Origin: DATGMP01 sp035293565
GTDB lineage: Bacteria > Pseudomonadota > Alphaproteobacteria > BOG-932 > Roseiterribacteraceae
Reading direction: 5' to 3'
Assembly (NCBI GenBank): GCA_035293565.1
Contig: DATGMP010000060.1
Span: 29,949 to 93,948, forward strand
DNA: 64,000 nt
Shown piece by piece: positions 42,090 to 51,902 of this stretch (the first letter of the stretch is position 1; the number at the start of each line of letters is the position of its first letter). Below the pieces are notes generated by a model. That model saw nothing but the letters and a program-made list of their open reading frames with translations, was not told the DNA's origin and ran no database searches. The position numbers and the translations under genes are program-made.

Positions 42090-43451
42090 ATGCGTCTTAT
42101 GATTGTCGGCACGCTGCACGGCTATATGAGCGAGGCGGGACGAATCGCGATGCAGCGCGGTGCAAAAGTCACCCACGCGGAATCGATCGCGATGGCTATG
42201 GCTGCGCTCCGGGCCGGCAAGGGCGCCGATCTTTGCATGATCGACGTGAAGCTGGACGTCGCTCAGCTCGTCGATAATCTCAAAACCGAGCGAATCGTAC
42301 TGCCGGTCGTCGCCTGCGGCGTCGGCACCGACGCTTCCGCGGCAGTCAAGGCGATCCGCGCCGGCGCCAAGGAGTATATCCCTCTTCCACCCGACGCCGA
42401 GCTGATCGCCGCCGTCCTAGAAGCCGTCGCCGAGGAAAGTCACTCGCTCATCTGCCGCGACAAGGCCATGCGGCGGGTCCTCCAGATCGCCGACCAGATC
42501 GCGCCAGCCGAAGCCACCGTGCTGATCACCGGCGAGAGCGGCACCGGCAAGGAAGTTCTGGCGCGCTATCTTCATCGCAAGAGCCGCCGCGCCGACGGTC
42601 CGTTCGTATCGCTCAATTGCGCGGCCATCCCCGACAATCTGCTCGAGAGCGAGCTCTTTGGTCACGAGAAAGGCGCCTTTACCGGCGCCGTCGCGCGCAG
42701 GCTCGGCAAGTTCGAGGAAGCCAATGGCGGCACGCTGCTGCTCGACGAAATCAGCGAGATGGACCCGCGGCTTCAGGCCAAGCTTCTGCGCGCCATTCAA
42801 GAGCGCGAGATCGACCGCGTCGGTGGGAGCGCGCCGGTCCGCGTCGATATCCGTTTGTTGGCGACTTCCAATCGCGATCTCGAAGCCGAAGTGCGCGCCG
42901 GCCGCTTCCGCGAGGATCTGTATTTTCGTCTCAACGTCGTCAATCTCCGCCTGCCGGCACTCCGCAACCGGCCTGAGGACATACCGGCGCTTGCCGAGCA
43001 CTTCGTGCAGAAATATTGCGAGCTGAACGGCCTCGGACGGAAGACGATGTCGCAGGACACGTTGGCACGTCTGACGTCCCTGCCCTGGAGCGGCAATGTC
43101 CGCGAGCTCGAAAACACCATCCATCGCGCCGTCCTGCTGTCGCCGACCGACATGGTCGAGCCGGACGCGATCACGCCGCCGGGCGGAAGCGACCCGTCAA
43201 TCGATCAGAATGGACAGGCCGACGGAGTTGCTGGCGCCACGGTCCAAGCGTTCATCGGTCGTACCGTCGCAGAGGTCGAGCGCGACCTCATTCTCTCCAC
43301 ACTCACCCATTGCCTCGGCAACCGGACTCATGCCGCGACGATCCTCGGCATCTCGATACGCACGCTGCGCAACAAGCTGCGGGAATACACCGACCTCGGG
43401 ATCCGGGTCCCGATGCCGGGCGAAGGCGAGCGCATGGCGGTCGGCGCTTGA
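42090..43451 (+). CDS. flbD: Sigma-54-dependent flagellar regulator FlbD
   Basis: A 453-residue NtrC-family activator. The N-terminal receiver is degenerate: the acidic pair after the first strand is replaced (MIVGTL) and the lysine near the end is missing (YIPLPP), while an aspartate in LCMIDVKL remains. The AAA+ domain has GESGTGKE, GAFTGA (the sigma-54 contact loop), and the Fis-type helix-turn-helix is at the C-terminus (NRTHAATILGISIRTLRNKL). In Caulobacter FlbD turns on late flagellar genes with sigma-54 and represses fliF. Position in the operon matches. Confidence 0.93.
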   Translation: MRLMIVGTLHGYMSEAGRIAMQRGAKVTHAESIAMAMAALRAGKGADLCMIDVKLDVAQLVDNLKTERIVLPVVACGVGTDASAAVKAIRAGAKEYIPLPPDAELIAAVLEAVAEESHSLICRDKAMRRVLQIADQIAPAEATVLITGESGTGKEVLARYLHRKSRRADGPFVSLNCAAIPDNLLESELFGHEKGAFTGAVARRLGKFEEANGGTLLLDEISEMDPRLQAKLLRAIQEREIDRVGGSAPVRVDIRLLATSNRDLEAEVRAGRFREDLYFRLNVVNLRLPALRNRPEDIPALAEHFVQKYCELNGLGRKTMSQDTLARLTSLPWSGNVRELENTIHRAVLLSPTDMVEPDAITPPGGSDPSIDQNGQADGVAGATVQAFIGRTVAEVERDLILSTLTHCLGNRTHAATILGISIRTLRNKLREYTDLGIRVPMPGEGERMAVGA

Positions 43452-43480
43452 ACCGATAGAGAAAGCGACGCGGTACGGCA

Positions 43481-45595
43481 ATGACCGATCAATCCAACAT
43501 CGTCGCTGACGCGCCGAAGGGGGGCCTCGGCGGTTTCGACTTTGCACGGCTGACCGAGGCGATGCGGCGCGGGGACGTCGCGCTCGCGATCGGCGTCGTC
43601 GCGATTCTGAGCGTCCTGTTCCTGCCCATGCCGAGCTGGCTGCTCGACATGTCGCTCGCTCTGTCGATCACGGTCGCAGTCATCATTCTGATGACCGTGC
43701 TGTTCATTTCGCGTCCGCTTGACCTGTCGTCCTTTCCGACCGTTCTTTTGATGACTACGCTGCTCAGGCTGTCGCTCAACGTGGCCTCGTCGCGACTCAT
43801 CTTGAGTCATGGACATGAGGGCACCGCTGCGGCCGGCCATGTCATCGAGGCCTTCGGCGCCTTCGTGATGAGCGGCAACTTCGTCATCGGCGTGATCGTA
43901 TTCGCAATCCTTATGGTCGTGAATTTCGTTGTCATTACGAAAGGCTCCGGACGAATCGCGGAAGTCGCGGCGCGGTTCAGTCTCGACGCCATGCCCGGCA
44001 AGCAGATGGCGATCGACGCCGATCTCTCCGCGGGCTTGATCGATGAGTCGATCGCCCGCGCCCGCCGACGCGAGCTCGAGGACGAAAGCGCGTTCTACGG
44101 AGCCATGGACGGCGCATCGAAATTTGTCCGCGGCGACGCCGTCGCCGGCTTGATCATTGTCTTCGTCAACATCATCGGCGGCATGGTTATCGGCACGCTG
44201 CAGATGGGGCTGACCTTTGCCCAGTCGGCGTCGAGCTACACGCTGCTCACCGTCGGCGACGGCCTTGTGACCCAGATCCCGGCGCTAATGGTTTCGATTG
44301 CGGCTGGCCTCCTGGTATCCAAAGCCGGCATGCAGGGCACGACGGACAAGGCCGTGTTCGGCCAATTGTCGGGACACCCGGCAGCGCTCGGCATGACCAG
44401 CGTGCTGCTCGGCATAATGGCGCTCCTGCCCGGCCTTCCCATCATCCCTTTCGCGGCGCTGTCGGCCGCTGCCGGTTATGCAGCCTACATTCTGCCGAAG
44501 AAGCGGGAAGCCCAGGCCACCGCGCTGGCGACCGCCTCCGCGGCTCCCGCGCCGATCGCCGATGAGCCGATCGCGACCGCGCTCGCCATCGACACGATCA
44601 GGCTCGAGCTCGGATATGGACTCCTGCTGCTCGTGAATGGCGAAAGCGGCAACCGCCTCACCGACCAGATCAAGGCGCTCCGGCGCCAGCTGGCGGGCGA
44701 TATGGGTTTCGTTCTGCCTTCGGTTCGCATCCAAGACAATCTGCAGCTCCCGCCCAACACCTATGTCCTCCGAATCAAGGAGATCGAGGCGGGACGCGGC
44801 GACATACGGCCGCAAATGCTGCTTTGCATGGATCCCCGAGGCGAGCAGATCGCGCTGCCCGGCGAGGCAACGCACGAGCCGACCTTCGGCCTTCCGGCCA
44901 TGTGGATACCCGCGACTTATCGCGAGGAAGCGCATTTCAAAGGCTATACGGTCGTCGATCCGGCGACCGTGTTGACCACGCATCTGACGGAAGTGGTCAA
45001 AGACAATCTACCCGAGCTCCTGTCCTACACCGAGACGCAGAAGCTGTTGGACGAGCTCGACCGCGCGCATCAGAAGCTGGTCGGCGACGTGGTCCCGTCA
45101 CAGATCACCGTGACAGGCCTGCAGCGCGTGCTCCAGAACCTGCTCGCCGAGCGCATTTCGATTCGCGACCTGCCGACCATCCTGGAAGGAATCTCCGAGG
45201 CCGCCGGCAACACCCGCAATGTCAACTTGATCACCGAGCATGTCCGCACTCGCCTCGGTCGTCAGATCTGTGACGCCAATGCCAACGCGGCGGGGGTTCT
45301 GGCGCTGGTGACGCTCTCGCCCGAATGGGAGACCGCTTTCGCGGAATCGATTATCGCCAATGGCGAGGACCGCCAATTATCGATGGCGCCCAGCAAGCTG
45401 CAGCAATTCATCGCTTCCGTGCGCTCGACCTATGATCGGTTGACCGCCGGCGGCGAAAATCCGGTGCTTCTCACGAGCCCCACGATTCGCCCCTATGTCC
45501 GATCGATCATCGAGCGGTTCCGGCCGACGACGGTCGTCATGTCTCAGAACGAGATCTATCCGCGCGCACGAATCAAAACCCTTGGGCACATCTGA
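43481..45595 (+). CDS. flhA: Flagellar export gate protein FlhA
   Basis: A 704-residue inner-membrane protein of the flagellar type III export gate. Several N-terminal membrane segments carry LDLSSFPTVLLMTTLLRLSL and the FHIPEP-region equivalent GKQMAIDADLSAGLIDE; the large cytoplasmic C-terminal domain contains IRIQDNLQLPPN-like and HLTEVVKDNLPELLSYTE blocks that bind chaperone-substrate complexes. Length is usual for the family. It lies 29 bp after flbD. Confidence 0.97.
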   Translation: MTDQSNIVADAPKGGLGGFDFARLTEAMRRGDVALAIGVVAILSVLFLPMPSWLLDMSLALSITVAVIILMTVLFISRPLDLSSFPTVLLMTTLLRLSLNVASSRLILSHGHEGTAAAGHVIEAFGAFVMSGNFVIGVIVFAILMVVNFVVITKGSGRIAEVAARFSLDAMPGKQMAIDADLSAGLIDESIARARRRELEDESAFYGAMDGASKFVRGDAVAGLIIVFVNIIGGMVIGTLQMGLTFAQSASSYTLLTVGDGLVTQIPALMVSIAAGLLVSKAGMQGTTDKAVFGQLSGHPAALGMTSVLLGIMALLPGLPIIPFAALSAAAGYAAYILPKKREAQATALATASAAPAPIADEPIATALAIDTIRLELGYGLLLLVNGESGNRLTDQIKALRRQLAGDMGFVLPSVRIQDNLQLPPNTYVLRIKEIEAGRGDIRPQMLLCMDPRGEQIALPGEATHEPTFGLPAMWIPATYREEAHFKGYTVVDPATVLTTHLTEVVKDNLPELLSYTETQKLLDELDRAHQKLVGDVVPSQITVTGLQRVLQNLLAERISIRDLPTILEGISEAAGNTRNVNLITEHVRTRLGRQICDANANAAGVLALVTLSPEWETAFAESIIANGEDRQLSMAPSKLQQFIASVRSTYDRLTAGGENPVLLTSPTIRPYVRSIIERFRPTTVVMSQNEIYPRARIKTLGHI

Positions 45596-45606
45596 GGCTG
45601 ACAGTC

Positions 45607-47490
45607 ATGCTGACGGTGCCGCCCGTTCTGACTATCGAGCCCACGAGCTACGCGCCCGGCTCGACACCGCAGCAGCCGAATCTGACGCTCGGAACCGGGA
45701 CGATCACCGCCGGCCCGGACCGCATCTGGGATCTCGTCCGCCCCGTCACGCTCGATGCTACCCAGGCCTATCGCGACCAGGCGAGCGGGCAGATAGCTGT
45801 CCAGACACCCATCGGCACGATCTTGGTCCAGACGGCCGATAGCAGTGTGCCGCTCGGTGTGCCCTTATCGCTCAAGGTGACGCCAGGTGATCCGCCGCTT
45901 GTGACCTTCTTGCCGTCGCAAGGCAACGCCGGCGGCAGCGATGCCGCCCGACAAGACCCGATCGGAGAGAATGCACCCGCCGTCCTTGTCTCGGATGCCG
46001 TCGCATCCTCCGAATCTCTGGCACCAGGACAAATCATCACCCTCACCGCCATCGCTCAACCAGGCGACCAGCCTCCCGGCGTTACATTGGACGCAGAATT
46101 TCTCCCGACGCTCGCGCAAGCTTCACCGGCATCGGCGCCTCTAGTCATCGAACAGACCTATGGGGCGGCCGTCCGCGAGGGGCAGCCCGTGCCGACTTTG
46201 TCGACGCCTGCGCAGCCGGCCGCGCAGCAACAGCCGGCACCGCTATCCTCGCCGACGCCGACGACGTCTCAGCCCGGAGCGATAGAACCCTCACTCGCTC
46301 AAGCAACGCTGCAGGCCGAAGCGGTCGCGGTTTCGATTCTTTCGATCGCGGAGGGTGCCGCGGCCACTCCTCCCCTGGCAGGCACACCGATCCTCGAAGC
46401 CCCCGCGCTTCCCGCTTCCGGGTCAGTAGGGTCGAGCGCGAATCGCTCATCGGACCTGACGGGGCTGTCGTCGGCGCTCGCCGCTCAGTTGCCGCCCGAC
46501 GATCCAGCCTTGCTCATCGCGCCTGGGCCGACGAGTGGCGTTGGCATTCCGACGGAAGAAGAAGCTAGCATTTCGATGCGAGTCCTGGCCGTGGTTCCTC
46601 CGGACGCGCCGATGCCGCTTGTTCCACCCGGCGCGATCGTCGCCACCGTCGAGGGTTCGACGCTTGCGGGACAGCCGATCTTGCAGAGCGACGGCCACAA
46701 CCTCGTCGTGGATGGCCGCGCCTCGATTGCGGCCGGCACGCGCATCATCCTCGATCCCATCGTCTCGACAAGCGCCCGGGGCGCCGCCTTGCCTCCGCCG
46801 CTCGATCCGATCGCAGGCCACAGTTGGCCGGCGCTGGCAGCCGCCCTACCGGCCCTCGCGTCCACGCATTCCGCCTTGTCCGAAATGATGCGGCTTGCGA
46901 TTCCGCAGGAGGGTCCGCTGCTCGGCCCTGTGCTGCTGCTCTTCGCCGCCTCGCTACGTCGGAGCGATGTACGCGGCTGGCTCGGCGATGGGCCGCTCAA
47001 CGAGCTGCAACGCGCCGGTCATGACGATCTCGTCCAGGCCCTTCGTTCGGATTTCGAGCGAGCTTCCCAGCAATCCTCGCAGGCTCTCGGCGATGGCTGG
47101 CACACGCTTCCCATCCCGATCTTCGCCGAAGGCATGATGTCTCGCGTCCAACTTCATCTACGACGGTACAAATCTTCCGGCGACAAGGACGGAAGCGGCC
47201 AGGAGGGCGACCAGAACGACGTGCGTTTCATCGTCGAAGCCGAGCCGAGCGCGACGGGTCCGGTGCAGCTCGACGGTCTGGTGCGGCGGCCGCGGGACGC
47301 TCCGGCGGCGCTCGATCTGATCGTGCGCAGCCAGATGCCGCTCGCGCCCGAGATGCGCAATGATATCATGGGCCTGTTCTCGAATTCTCTCGCTGTCACC
47401 GGCCTCAAGGGCGGGATCGTGTTTCAGGGCGGCATGAATTGGGTCAAAGTCGCGCGAGACCGCGCCTCGGCTTCGAACGTCATGGCCTGA
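45607..47490 (+). CDS. FliK-like flagellar hook-length control protein (probable)
   Basis: A 627-residue protein with a long Pro/Ala/Ser/Gln-rich and little-conserved N-terminal part (about 1-400) and a compact C-terminal domain (about 500-620, MSRVQLHLRRYKSS, FIVEAEPSATGPVQLDG, LDLIVRSQMPLAPEMRNDI). This layout, plus the position 11 bp after flhA, is that of FliK, the secreted ruler whose C-terminal domain switches the export gate. Sequence similarity to FliK is weak, so the name is withheld. Confidence 0.6.
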   Translation: MLTVPPVLTIEPTSYAPGSTPQQPNLTLGTGTITAGPDRIWDLVRPVTLDATQAYRDQASGQIAVQTPIGTILVQTADSSVPLGVPLSLKVTPGDPPLVTFLPSQGNAGGSDAARQDPIGENAPAVLVSDAVASSESLAPGQIITLTAIAQPGDQPPGVTLDAEFLPTLAQASPASAPLVIEQTYGAAVREGQPVPTLSTPAQPAAQQQPAPLSSPTPTTSQPGAIEPSLAQATLQAEAVAVSILSIAEGAAATPPLAGTPILEAPALPASGSVGSSANRSSDLTGLSSALAAQLPPDDPALLIAPGPTSGVGIPTEEEASISMRVLAVVPPDAPMPLVPPGAIVATVEGSTLAGQPILQSDGHNLVVDGRASIAAGTRIILDPIVSTSARGAALPPPLDPIAGHSWPALAAALPALASTHSALSEMMRLAIPQEGPLLGPVLLLFAASLRRSDVRGWLGDGPLNELQRAGHDDLVQALRSDFERASQQSSQALGDGWHTLPIPIFAEGMMSRVQLHLRRYKSSGDKDGSGQEGDQNDVRFIVEAEPSATGPVQLDGLVRRPRDAPAALDLIVRSQMPLAPEMRNDIMGLFSNSLAVTGLKGGIVFQGGMNWVKVARDRASASNVMA

Positions 47491-47563
47491 GCGCGTTGAC
47501 CGACTTGTCGTTTCGAGCGAATTCTGACACCTGTTGCGCACCGATGCTTCCGGCGAGGTCATG

Positions 47564-48985
47564 ATGTCTGCGACGATTTACCCAATCATCCTGTCGGGTG
47601 GATCCGGAACGCGCCTGTGGCCCTTGTCGCGCGATCTGCTGCCCAAGCAAATGCTGCCGCTCGTCAAGGAGCAGAGTCTCTTGGCCGAGACTGCGCAGCG
47701 CGTCTCGGGCGATCCGTTCGCCAAGCCGATCGTGATTTGCAACCAGGAGCATCGATTCCTGGTGAGCGAGCAGCTCGCCGCGCTCGGCATCATGCCGGAG
47801 GCGATCATCGTAGAACCGATGGGCCGCAACACAGCGCCGGCAATCGCGGCGGCGGCTGCGTTGCTGACCGCCCGCGATCCCGAAGCGGTTCTGCTGGTCC
47901 TGCCTTCCGATCACGTCATTCGCGACACGGCTGCCTTCGGTCGCGCCGTCGGCGTGGCGGCCGGCGCCGCCGAAGCCGGCCATCTCGTCACATTCGGCAT
48001 TACGCCGACCGGGCCGGAAACCGGCTACGGCTACATCCGCAACGGCTCGGGGCTCGACGCTCAAGATGGCGCCTTTCGCATCGAGCGCTTCGTCGAAAAG
48101 CCGGACGCCCACACTGCCGCGTCCTATGTGGCTCAAGGCGACTGGAGTTGGAACAGTGGCATGTTCGTCTTCCCGGCCAGGCTGTTGCTCGACGAACTCG
48201 CGCGCTTCGAGCCGGAGATCGTAACGGCGGCTGCGGCGGCCGTTACGCGCGCGCAGACCGATTCCGTCTACGTCCAGCTCGACCGCGATGCTTTCGCCGA
48301 CGCCCCGGCGAAATCGATCGACTATGCGCTGATGGAACGGACAGAGAGGGCCGCGGTTGTGCCCTGCGCGCTCGGCTGGAGCGATGTCGGCTCCTGGTCC
48401 GCGCTTTGGGAGCTCGGCGATAAGGATGGCGGCGCCAACGTCACGTTGGGCGACGTGCTGACCGAGGACACCGCAGGGTCGTATCTGAGGAGCCAAGGAC
48501 CGCTTCTCGCGACGCTCGGATTGAAGGATGTGATCGTGGTCGCGACCGGCGATGTCGTGATGGTTGCGGCCAAGGATCGGGCGCAGGACGTGAAGACCCT
48601 CGTCAATCGCCTCAAGGACGCGGGCAGGCCCGAGATCGTCTCGCATCCCGTGGTCAACCGTCCCTGGGGAACCTATCAGACCGTGGATTCGGGTCCGGGC
48701 TTCCAGGTGAAGCGCATCACCGTCAAGCCGGGCGCGAAACTCTCGCTGCAGAAACACGCAAAACGGGCAGAGCACTGGGTCGTCGTAAACGGCATGGCGC
48801 GGGTGACGCGGGATGACGAGATCCTGATGCTCGGCGTCAACCAATCCACCTTCATTCCGCTCGGGGCCGTGCACCGCTTGGAAAATCCGGGCACCGAGCT
48901 TCTGGAACTGATCGAAGTACAGTCGGGTAGCTATCTGGGCGAGGACGACATCGTTCGCCTGCGCGACGATTACGGGCGGAAATAG
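47564..48985 (+). CDS. Mannose-1-phosphate guanylyltransferase / mannose-6-phosphate isomerase
   Basis: A 473-residue bifunctional enzyme. ILSGGSGTRLWPLSRDLLPKQ binds nucleotide, FVEKPDA and WNSGMFVF are the guanylyltransferase motifs, and the C-terminal cupin (RPWGTYQTVDSGPGFQVKRI, then NPGTELLELIEVQSG) is the phosphomannose isomerase half. It makes GDP-mannose for the GME and Gmd enzymes downstream. The ATG at 47564 is preferred (GCGAGG 5 bp ahead). Confidence 0.93.
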   Translation: MSATIYPIILSGGSGTRLWPLSRDLLPKQMLPLVKEQSLLAETAQRVSGDPFAKPIVICNQEHRFLVSEQLAALGIMPEAIIVEPMGRNTAPAIAAAAALLTARDPEAVLLVLPSDHVIRDTAAFGRAVGVAAGAAEAGHLVTFGITPTGPETGYGYIRNGSGLDAQDGAFRIERFVEKPDAHTAASYVAQGDWSWNSGMFVFPARLLLDELARFEPEIVTAAAAAVTRAQTDSVYVQLDRDAFADAPAKSIDYALMERTERAAVVPCALGWSDVGSWSALWELGDKDGGANVTLGDVLTEDTAGSYLRSQGPLLATLGLKDVIVVATGDVVMVAAKDRAQDVKTLVNRLKDAGRPEIVSHPVVNRPWGTYQTVDSGPGFQVKRITVKPGAKLSLQKHAKRAEHWVVVNGMARVTRDDEILMLGVNQSTFIPLGAVHRLENPGTELLELIEVQSGSYLGEDDIVRLRDDYGRK

Positions 48986-49090
48986 CCTGCCACCCGACCG
49001 CGCTTGGCAACGGATCGGTAACCAAACGAGATTAATGGTTCGGGATCGTCCGACCGGCGGCTCTTGTCGCCGGTCCATCCGGAGATCCCC

Positions 49091-50098
49091 ATGAAACCAG
49101 ACGACCTCATTCTCGTGACCGGCGCCGGCGGCTTCATCGGCGGTGCGCTGGTTGCCGACCTTCGCGCCCGGGGCCACAGCAATATCCGGGCCGTCGACTG
49201 CAAGCCACTCTCCGAGTGGCACCAGGAACTCCCGGAAGTCGAGAATCTCCGCCTCGATCTTCGCTATTTCGATACCTGCCGAACCGCCGCCAGGGGCGCC
49301 AAACAAATCTACAATTTGGCTGCCGATATGGGCGGCATGGGTTTCATCGAAACCCATAAGGCTGAATGCATGCTGTCGGTGCTCATCAGCACGCACATGC
49401 TGATGGCCGCCCAGGTTCATGGCTGCGAGCGGTTCTTCTATTCCTCCTCCGCTTGCGTCTATGCCGCCGAGAAACAGACAAACGCGGCCGTCCTACCGCT
49501 GAAGGAGAGCGACGCTTATCCGGCCAACGCCGAGGACGGCTATGGCTGGGAGAAGCTTTTCAGCGAGCGCATGGCGCGGCATTTCCGCGAGGATTATGGC
49601 CTCGTAACCCGTGTCGCCCGCTACCATAATGTCTATGGTCCGCACGGGACCTTCGACGGTGGCCGCGAGAAGGCTCCGGCCGCGATCTGCCGCAAGGTTA
49701 TCGAGGCCAAGCTCTCCGGCGCGCACAAGATCGAGATCTGGGGCGATGGCGAGCAAACCCGCAGCTTCATGTATATCGACGATTGCGTCCAGGGCACTCA
49801 GGCGATCATGGCAAGCAACATATTGGAGCCGATCAATCTCGGCAGCGACGAGCTGGTCACGATCAATCAGCTGGTCGACATCGTCGAGAAGATCGCCGGA
49901 ATCAGACTCCAGCGCAGCTACAAGCTGGACGCTCCGAAGGGCGTGCGTGGCCGCAACAGCGACAACACGATGATCCGGAGCAAGCTTGGCTGGGCCCCTT
50001 CGATCCGGTTGGCTGACGGGCTTGAACGCACCTACGCCTGGATTTATGACCGGATGGTCGCTGGCCGCCCGTCCGAAAGCCGCGCCGCGGCCGCTTGA
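49091..50098 (+). CDS. GDP-mannose 3,5-epimerase-like NAD-dependent epimerase
   Basis: A 335-residue extended SDR strikingly similar to plant GDP-mannose 3,5-epimerase: SSSACVYAAEKQ, ESDAYPANAEDGYGWEK (catalytic Tyr-x3-Lys), RYHNVYGPHGTFDGGREKAP, EIWGDGEQTRSFMYIDDCV and GVRGRNSDNTMI. Plants use it to make GDP-L-galactose for vitamin C; bacterial forms supply GDP-L-galactose or GDP-L-gulose for surface polysaccharide. The ATG at 49091 follows GGAG at a good distance. It stands next to the GDP-mannose-forming enzyme. Confidence 0.88.
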   Translation: MKPDDLILVTGAGGFIGGALVADLRARGHSNIRAVDCKPLSEWHQELPEVENLRLDLRYFDTCRTAARGAKQIYNLAADMGGMGFIETHKAECMLSVLISTHMLMAAQVHGCERFFYSSSACVYAAEKQTNAAVLPLKESDAYPANAEDGYGWEKLFSERMARHFREDYGLVTRVARYHNVYGPHGTFDGGREKAPAAICRKVIEAKLSGAHKIEIWGDGEQTRSFMYIDDCVQGTQAIMASNILEPINLGSDELVTINQLVDIVEKIAGIRLQRSYKLDAPKGVRGRNSDNTMIRSKLGWAPSIRLADGLERTYAWIYDRMVAGRPSESRAAAA

Positions 50099-50101
50099 GG
50101 C

Positions 50102-51850
50102 ATGATGGAAGCGACCGAACAAACTCGATTTTTCCCCGACGGTCGCTTCCGCCTCGCGCTCGCCCAACTCGACCCGACCGTCGGCGACGTGGCGGGTAAC
50201 GCTGCGCTCGTCCGCAACGCGCGCGCGAAGGCTGCGTCGGATGGCGCACACCTCGTCGTCTTTTCCGAGCTTGTGCTGGTGGGTTATCCACCCGAGGACC
50301 TGGTCCTGCGGCCGAGCCTGCTCGACGCCGTCGACAGCGAGCTCGCCGCGCTGGCCGAGGAGACCGTTGCCGGGGGCCCAGCGCTGCTGGTGACCGCTCC
50401 GACCCGGGCGGCCGGCGGAGTCCAGAACGCCGTTTTTCTGCTGGCCGACGGCGCCATCCAGGCCGTCCGGGCGAAGCATGAGCTGCCCAATTACGGCGTA
50501 TTCGATGAGAAGCGAGTCTTTCTTCCCGGCCCCGTCAGCGAGCCGATCGCTTTTCGCGGCCTTACCTTGGGCGTGCCCATTTGCGAGGATGTCTGGTTCG
50601 CCACCTGCCCCGGAGCTCTTGCAAAGGCCGGAGCCCAAATTCTGATCGTGCCCAATGGCTCACCTTTCGAGCTAGGCAAAGTGGGGCAGCGGGTCGCGCT
50701 GGCTAAGGATCGGGCTCGCGAGACGGGCCTGGCGATGGTCTATGTCAACCAGGTCGGCGGCCAGGACGAGCTTGTGTTCGACGGCGGCTCCTTCGTCACG
50801 GACTCGGACGGAACTCCGGTTGCCGCCCTCCCCGGCTGGGCGGAAGCCGTGGTCACACTTGAATTCGACATCGGCTCCGGCCCCCTTACCCCTCTCCGGT
50901 CGTCCTCCGCCCCCGCCGCGGCTTTGGAAAGCCGCATCACTCGACCTTTCGTCGATGGCGCCGCCAATCCCACGGAAACCGAACTCGAAGAGATCTACGA
51001 GGCCATGGTCTTGGGGCTTCGCGACTATGTCGGTAAGAACCGGTTTCCCGGAGTCGTTCTGGGCCTGTCGGGCGGCATCGATTCCGCCCTCTCGGCCGCC
51101 GTCGCCGTAGATGCGCTCGGCGCCGACCGGGTGCATTGCGTCCGCCTGCCGTCACGCTTCACCAGCGATGCCAGCCAGGACGACGCCGAGGACTGCGCGC
51201 GGCTGCTAGGCGTGCAACTTCTGACCTTGCCGATTAAGGACGCGGTGACGGCGCTCGAAAACACGCTGGCACCAGTCTTCGGCAACCGCGAGCGCGACAT
51301 CACCGAGGAGAATTTGCAGGCCCGCGCCCGCGGCATCCTGCTCATGGGCCTCTCGAACAAGTTCGGCTGGATGGTCCTCACCACCGGCAATAAGTCCGAA
51401 ATGTCGGTCGGCTACGCGACACTCTACGGCGACATGTGCGGTGGCTATTCAGTACTCAAGGACGTCTACAAGACAACCGTCTTCGCGCTGTCGTCCTGGC
51501 GCAATAGCCATAAACCCCGCCTGGCGCGGGGCCCATCGGGCATCGTGATCCCGGAACCCATCATCCTGAAGCCGCCGACGGCGGAGCTCAGACCCAACCA
51601 GAAGGATCAGGATTCGCTGCCTCCCTACGACGTGCTCGACGCCATCCTGATCGGGTTGGTCGAGCGGGAGCAGCCGGTTGAGGCGATTTCCGCCTTAGGT
51701 CACGCGCCGGCGACGGTCAGGCGGGTGCAGCACATGCTTTACCTCGCCGAGTACAAGCGCCGACAAGCGCCGCCCGGCGTTAAGATTTCGCCCCGTAATC
51801 TGGGACGCGACCGTCGGTTCCCCATCACGAACGCCTTCCGCGACCAGTGA
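50102..51850 (+). CDS. nadE: Glutamine-dependent NAD(+) synthetase
   Basis: A 582-residue two-domain enzyme. The N-terminal nitrilase-type glutaminase has the triad E56 (VFSELVLVGYPPEDL), K125 (KHELPNYGVF) and C161 (PICEDVW); the C-terminal synthetase has the SGGIDSALSA P-loop and NKSEMSVGYATLYGDM. It makes NAD from deamido-NAD with ammonia from glutamine. It begins 3 bp after the epimerase stop, probably a housekeeping gene caught in the polysaccharide operon. A second ATG follows directly at 50105. Confidence 0.95.
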   Translation: MMEATEQTRFFPDGRFRLALAQLDPTVGDVAGNAALVRNARAKAASDGAHLVVFSELVLVGYPPEDLVLRPSLLDAVDSELAALAEETVAGGPALLVTAPTRAAGGVQNAVFLLADGAIQAVRAKHELPNYGVFDEKRVFLPGPVSEPIAFRGLTLGVPICEDVWFATCPGALAKAGAQILIVPNGSPFELGKVGQRVALAKDRARETGLAMVYVNQVGGQDELVFDGGSFVTDSDGTPVAALPGWAEAVVTLEFDIGSGPLTPLRSSSAPAAALESRITRPFVDGAANPTETELEEIYEAMVLGLRDYVGKNRFPGVVLGLSGGIDSALSAAVAVDALGADRVHCVRLPSRFTSDASQDDAEDCARLLGVQLLTLPIKDAVTALENTLAPVFGNRERDITEENLQARARGILLMGLSNKFGWMVLTTGNKSEMSVGYATLYGDMCGGYSVLKDVYKTTVFALSSWRNSHKPRLARGPSGIVIPEPIILKPPTAELRPNQKDQDSLPPYDVLDAILIGLVEREQPVEAISALGHAPATVRRVQHMLYLAEYKRRQAPPGVKISPRNLGRDRRFPITNAFRDQ

Positions 51851-51902
51851 ACGCGCCGATGTGGTATCTATCCTCTCTCGTTTCGACAGCGGACGCCCGA
51901 CC

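Noticed and set aside
47480..49420. A 646-codon open frame on the minus strand opposite the mannose-1-phosphate guanylyltransferase and epimerase genes
   Set aside because: It is the antisense shadow of two clearly conserved genes in high-GC DNA; its translation is rich in Arg/His/Asp-Gln stretches with no recognisable fold.
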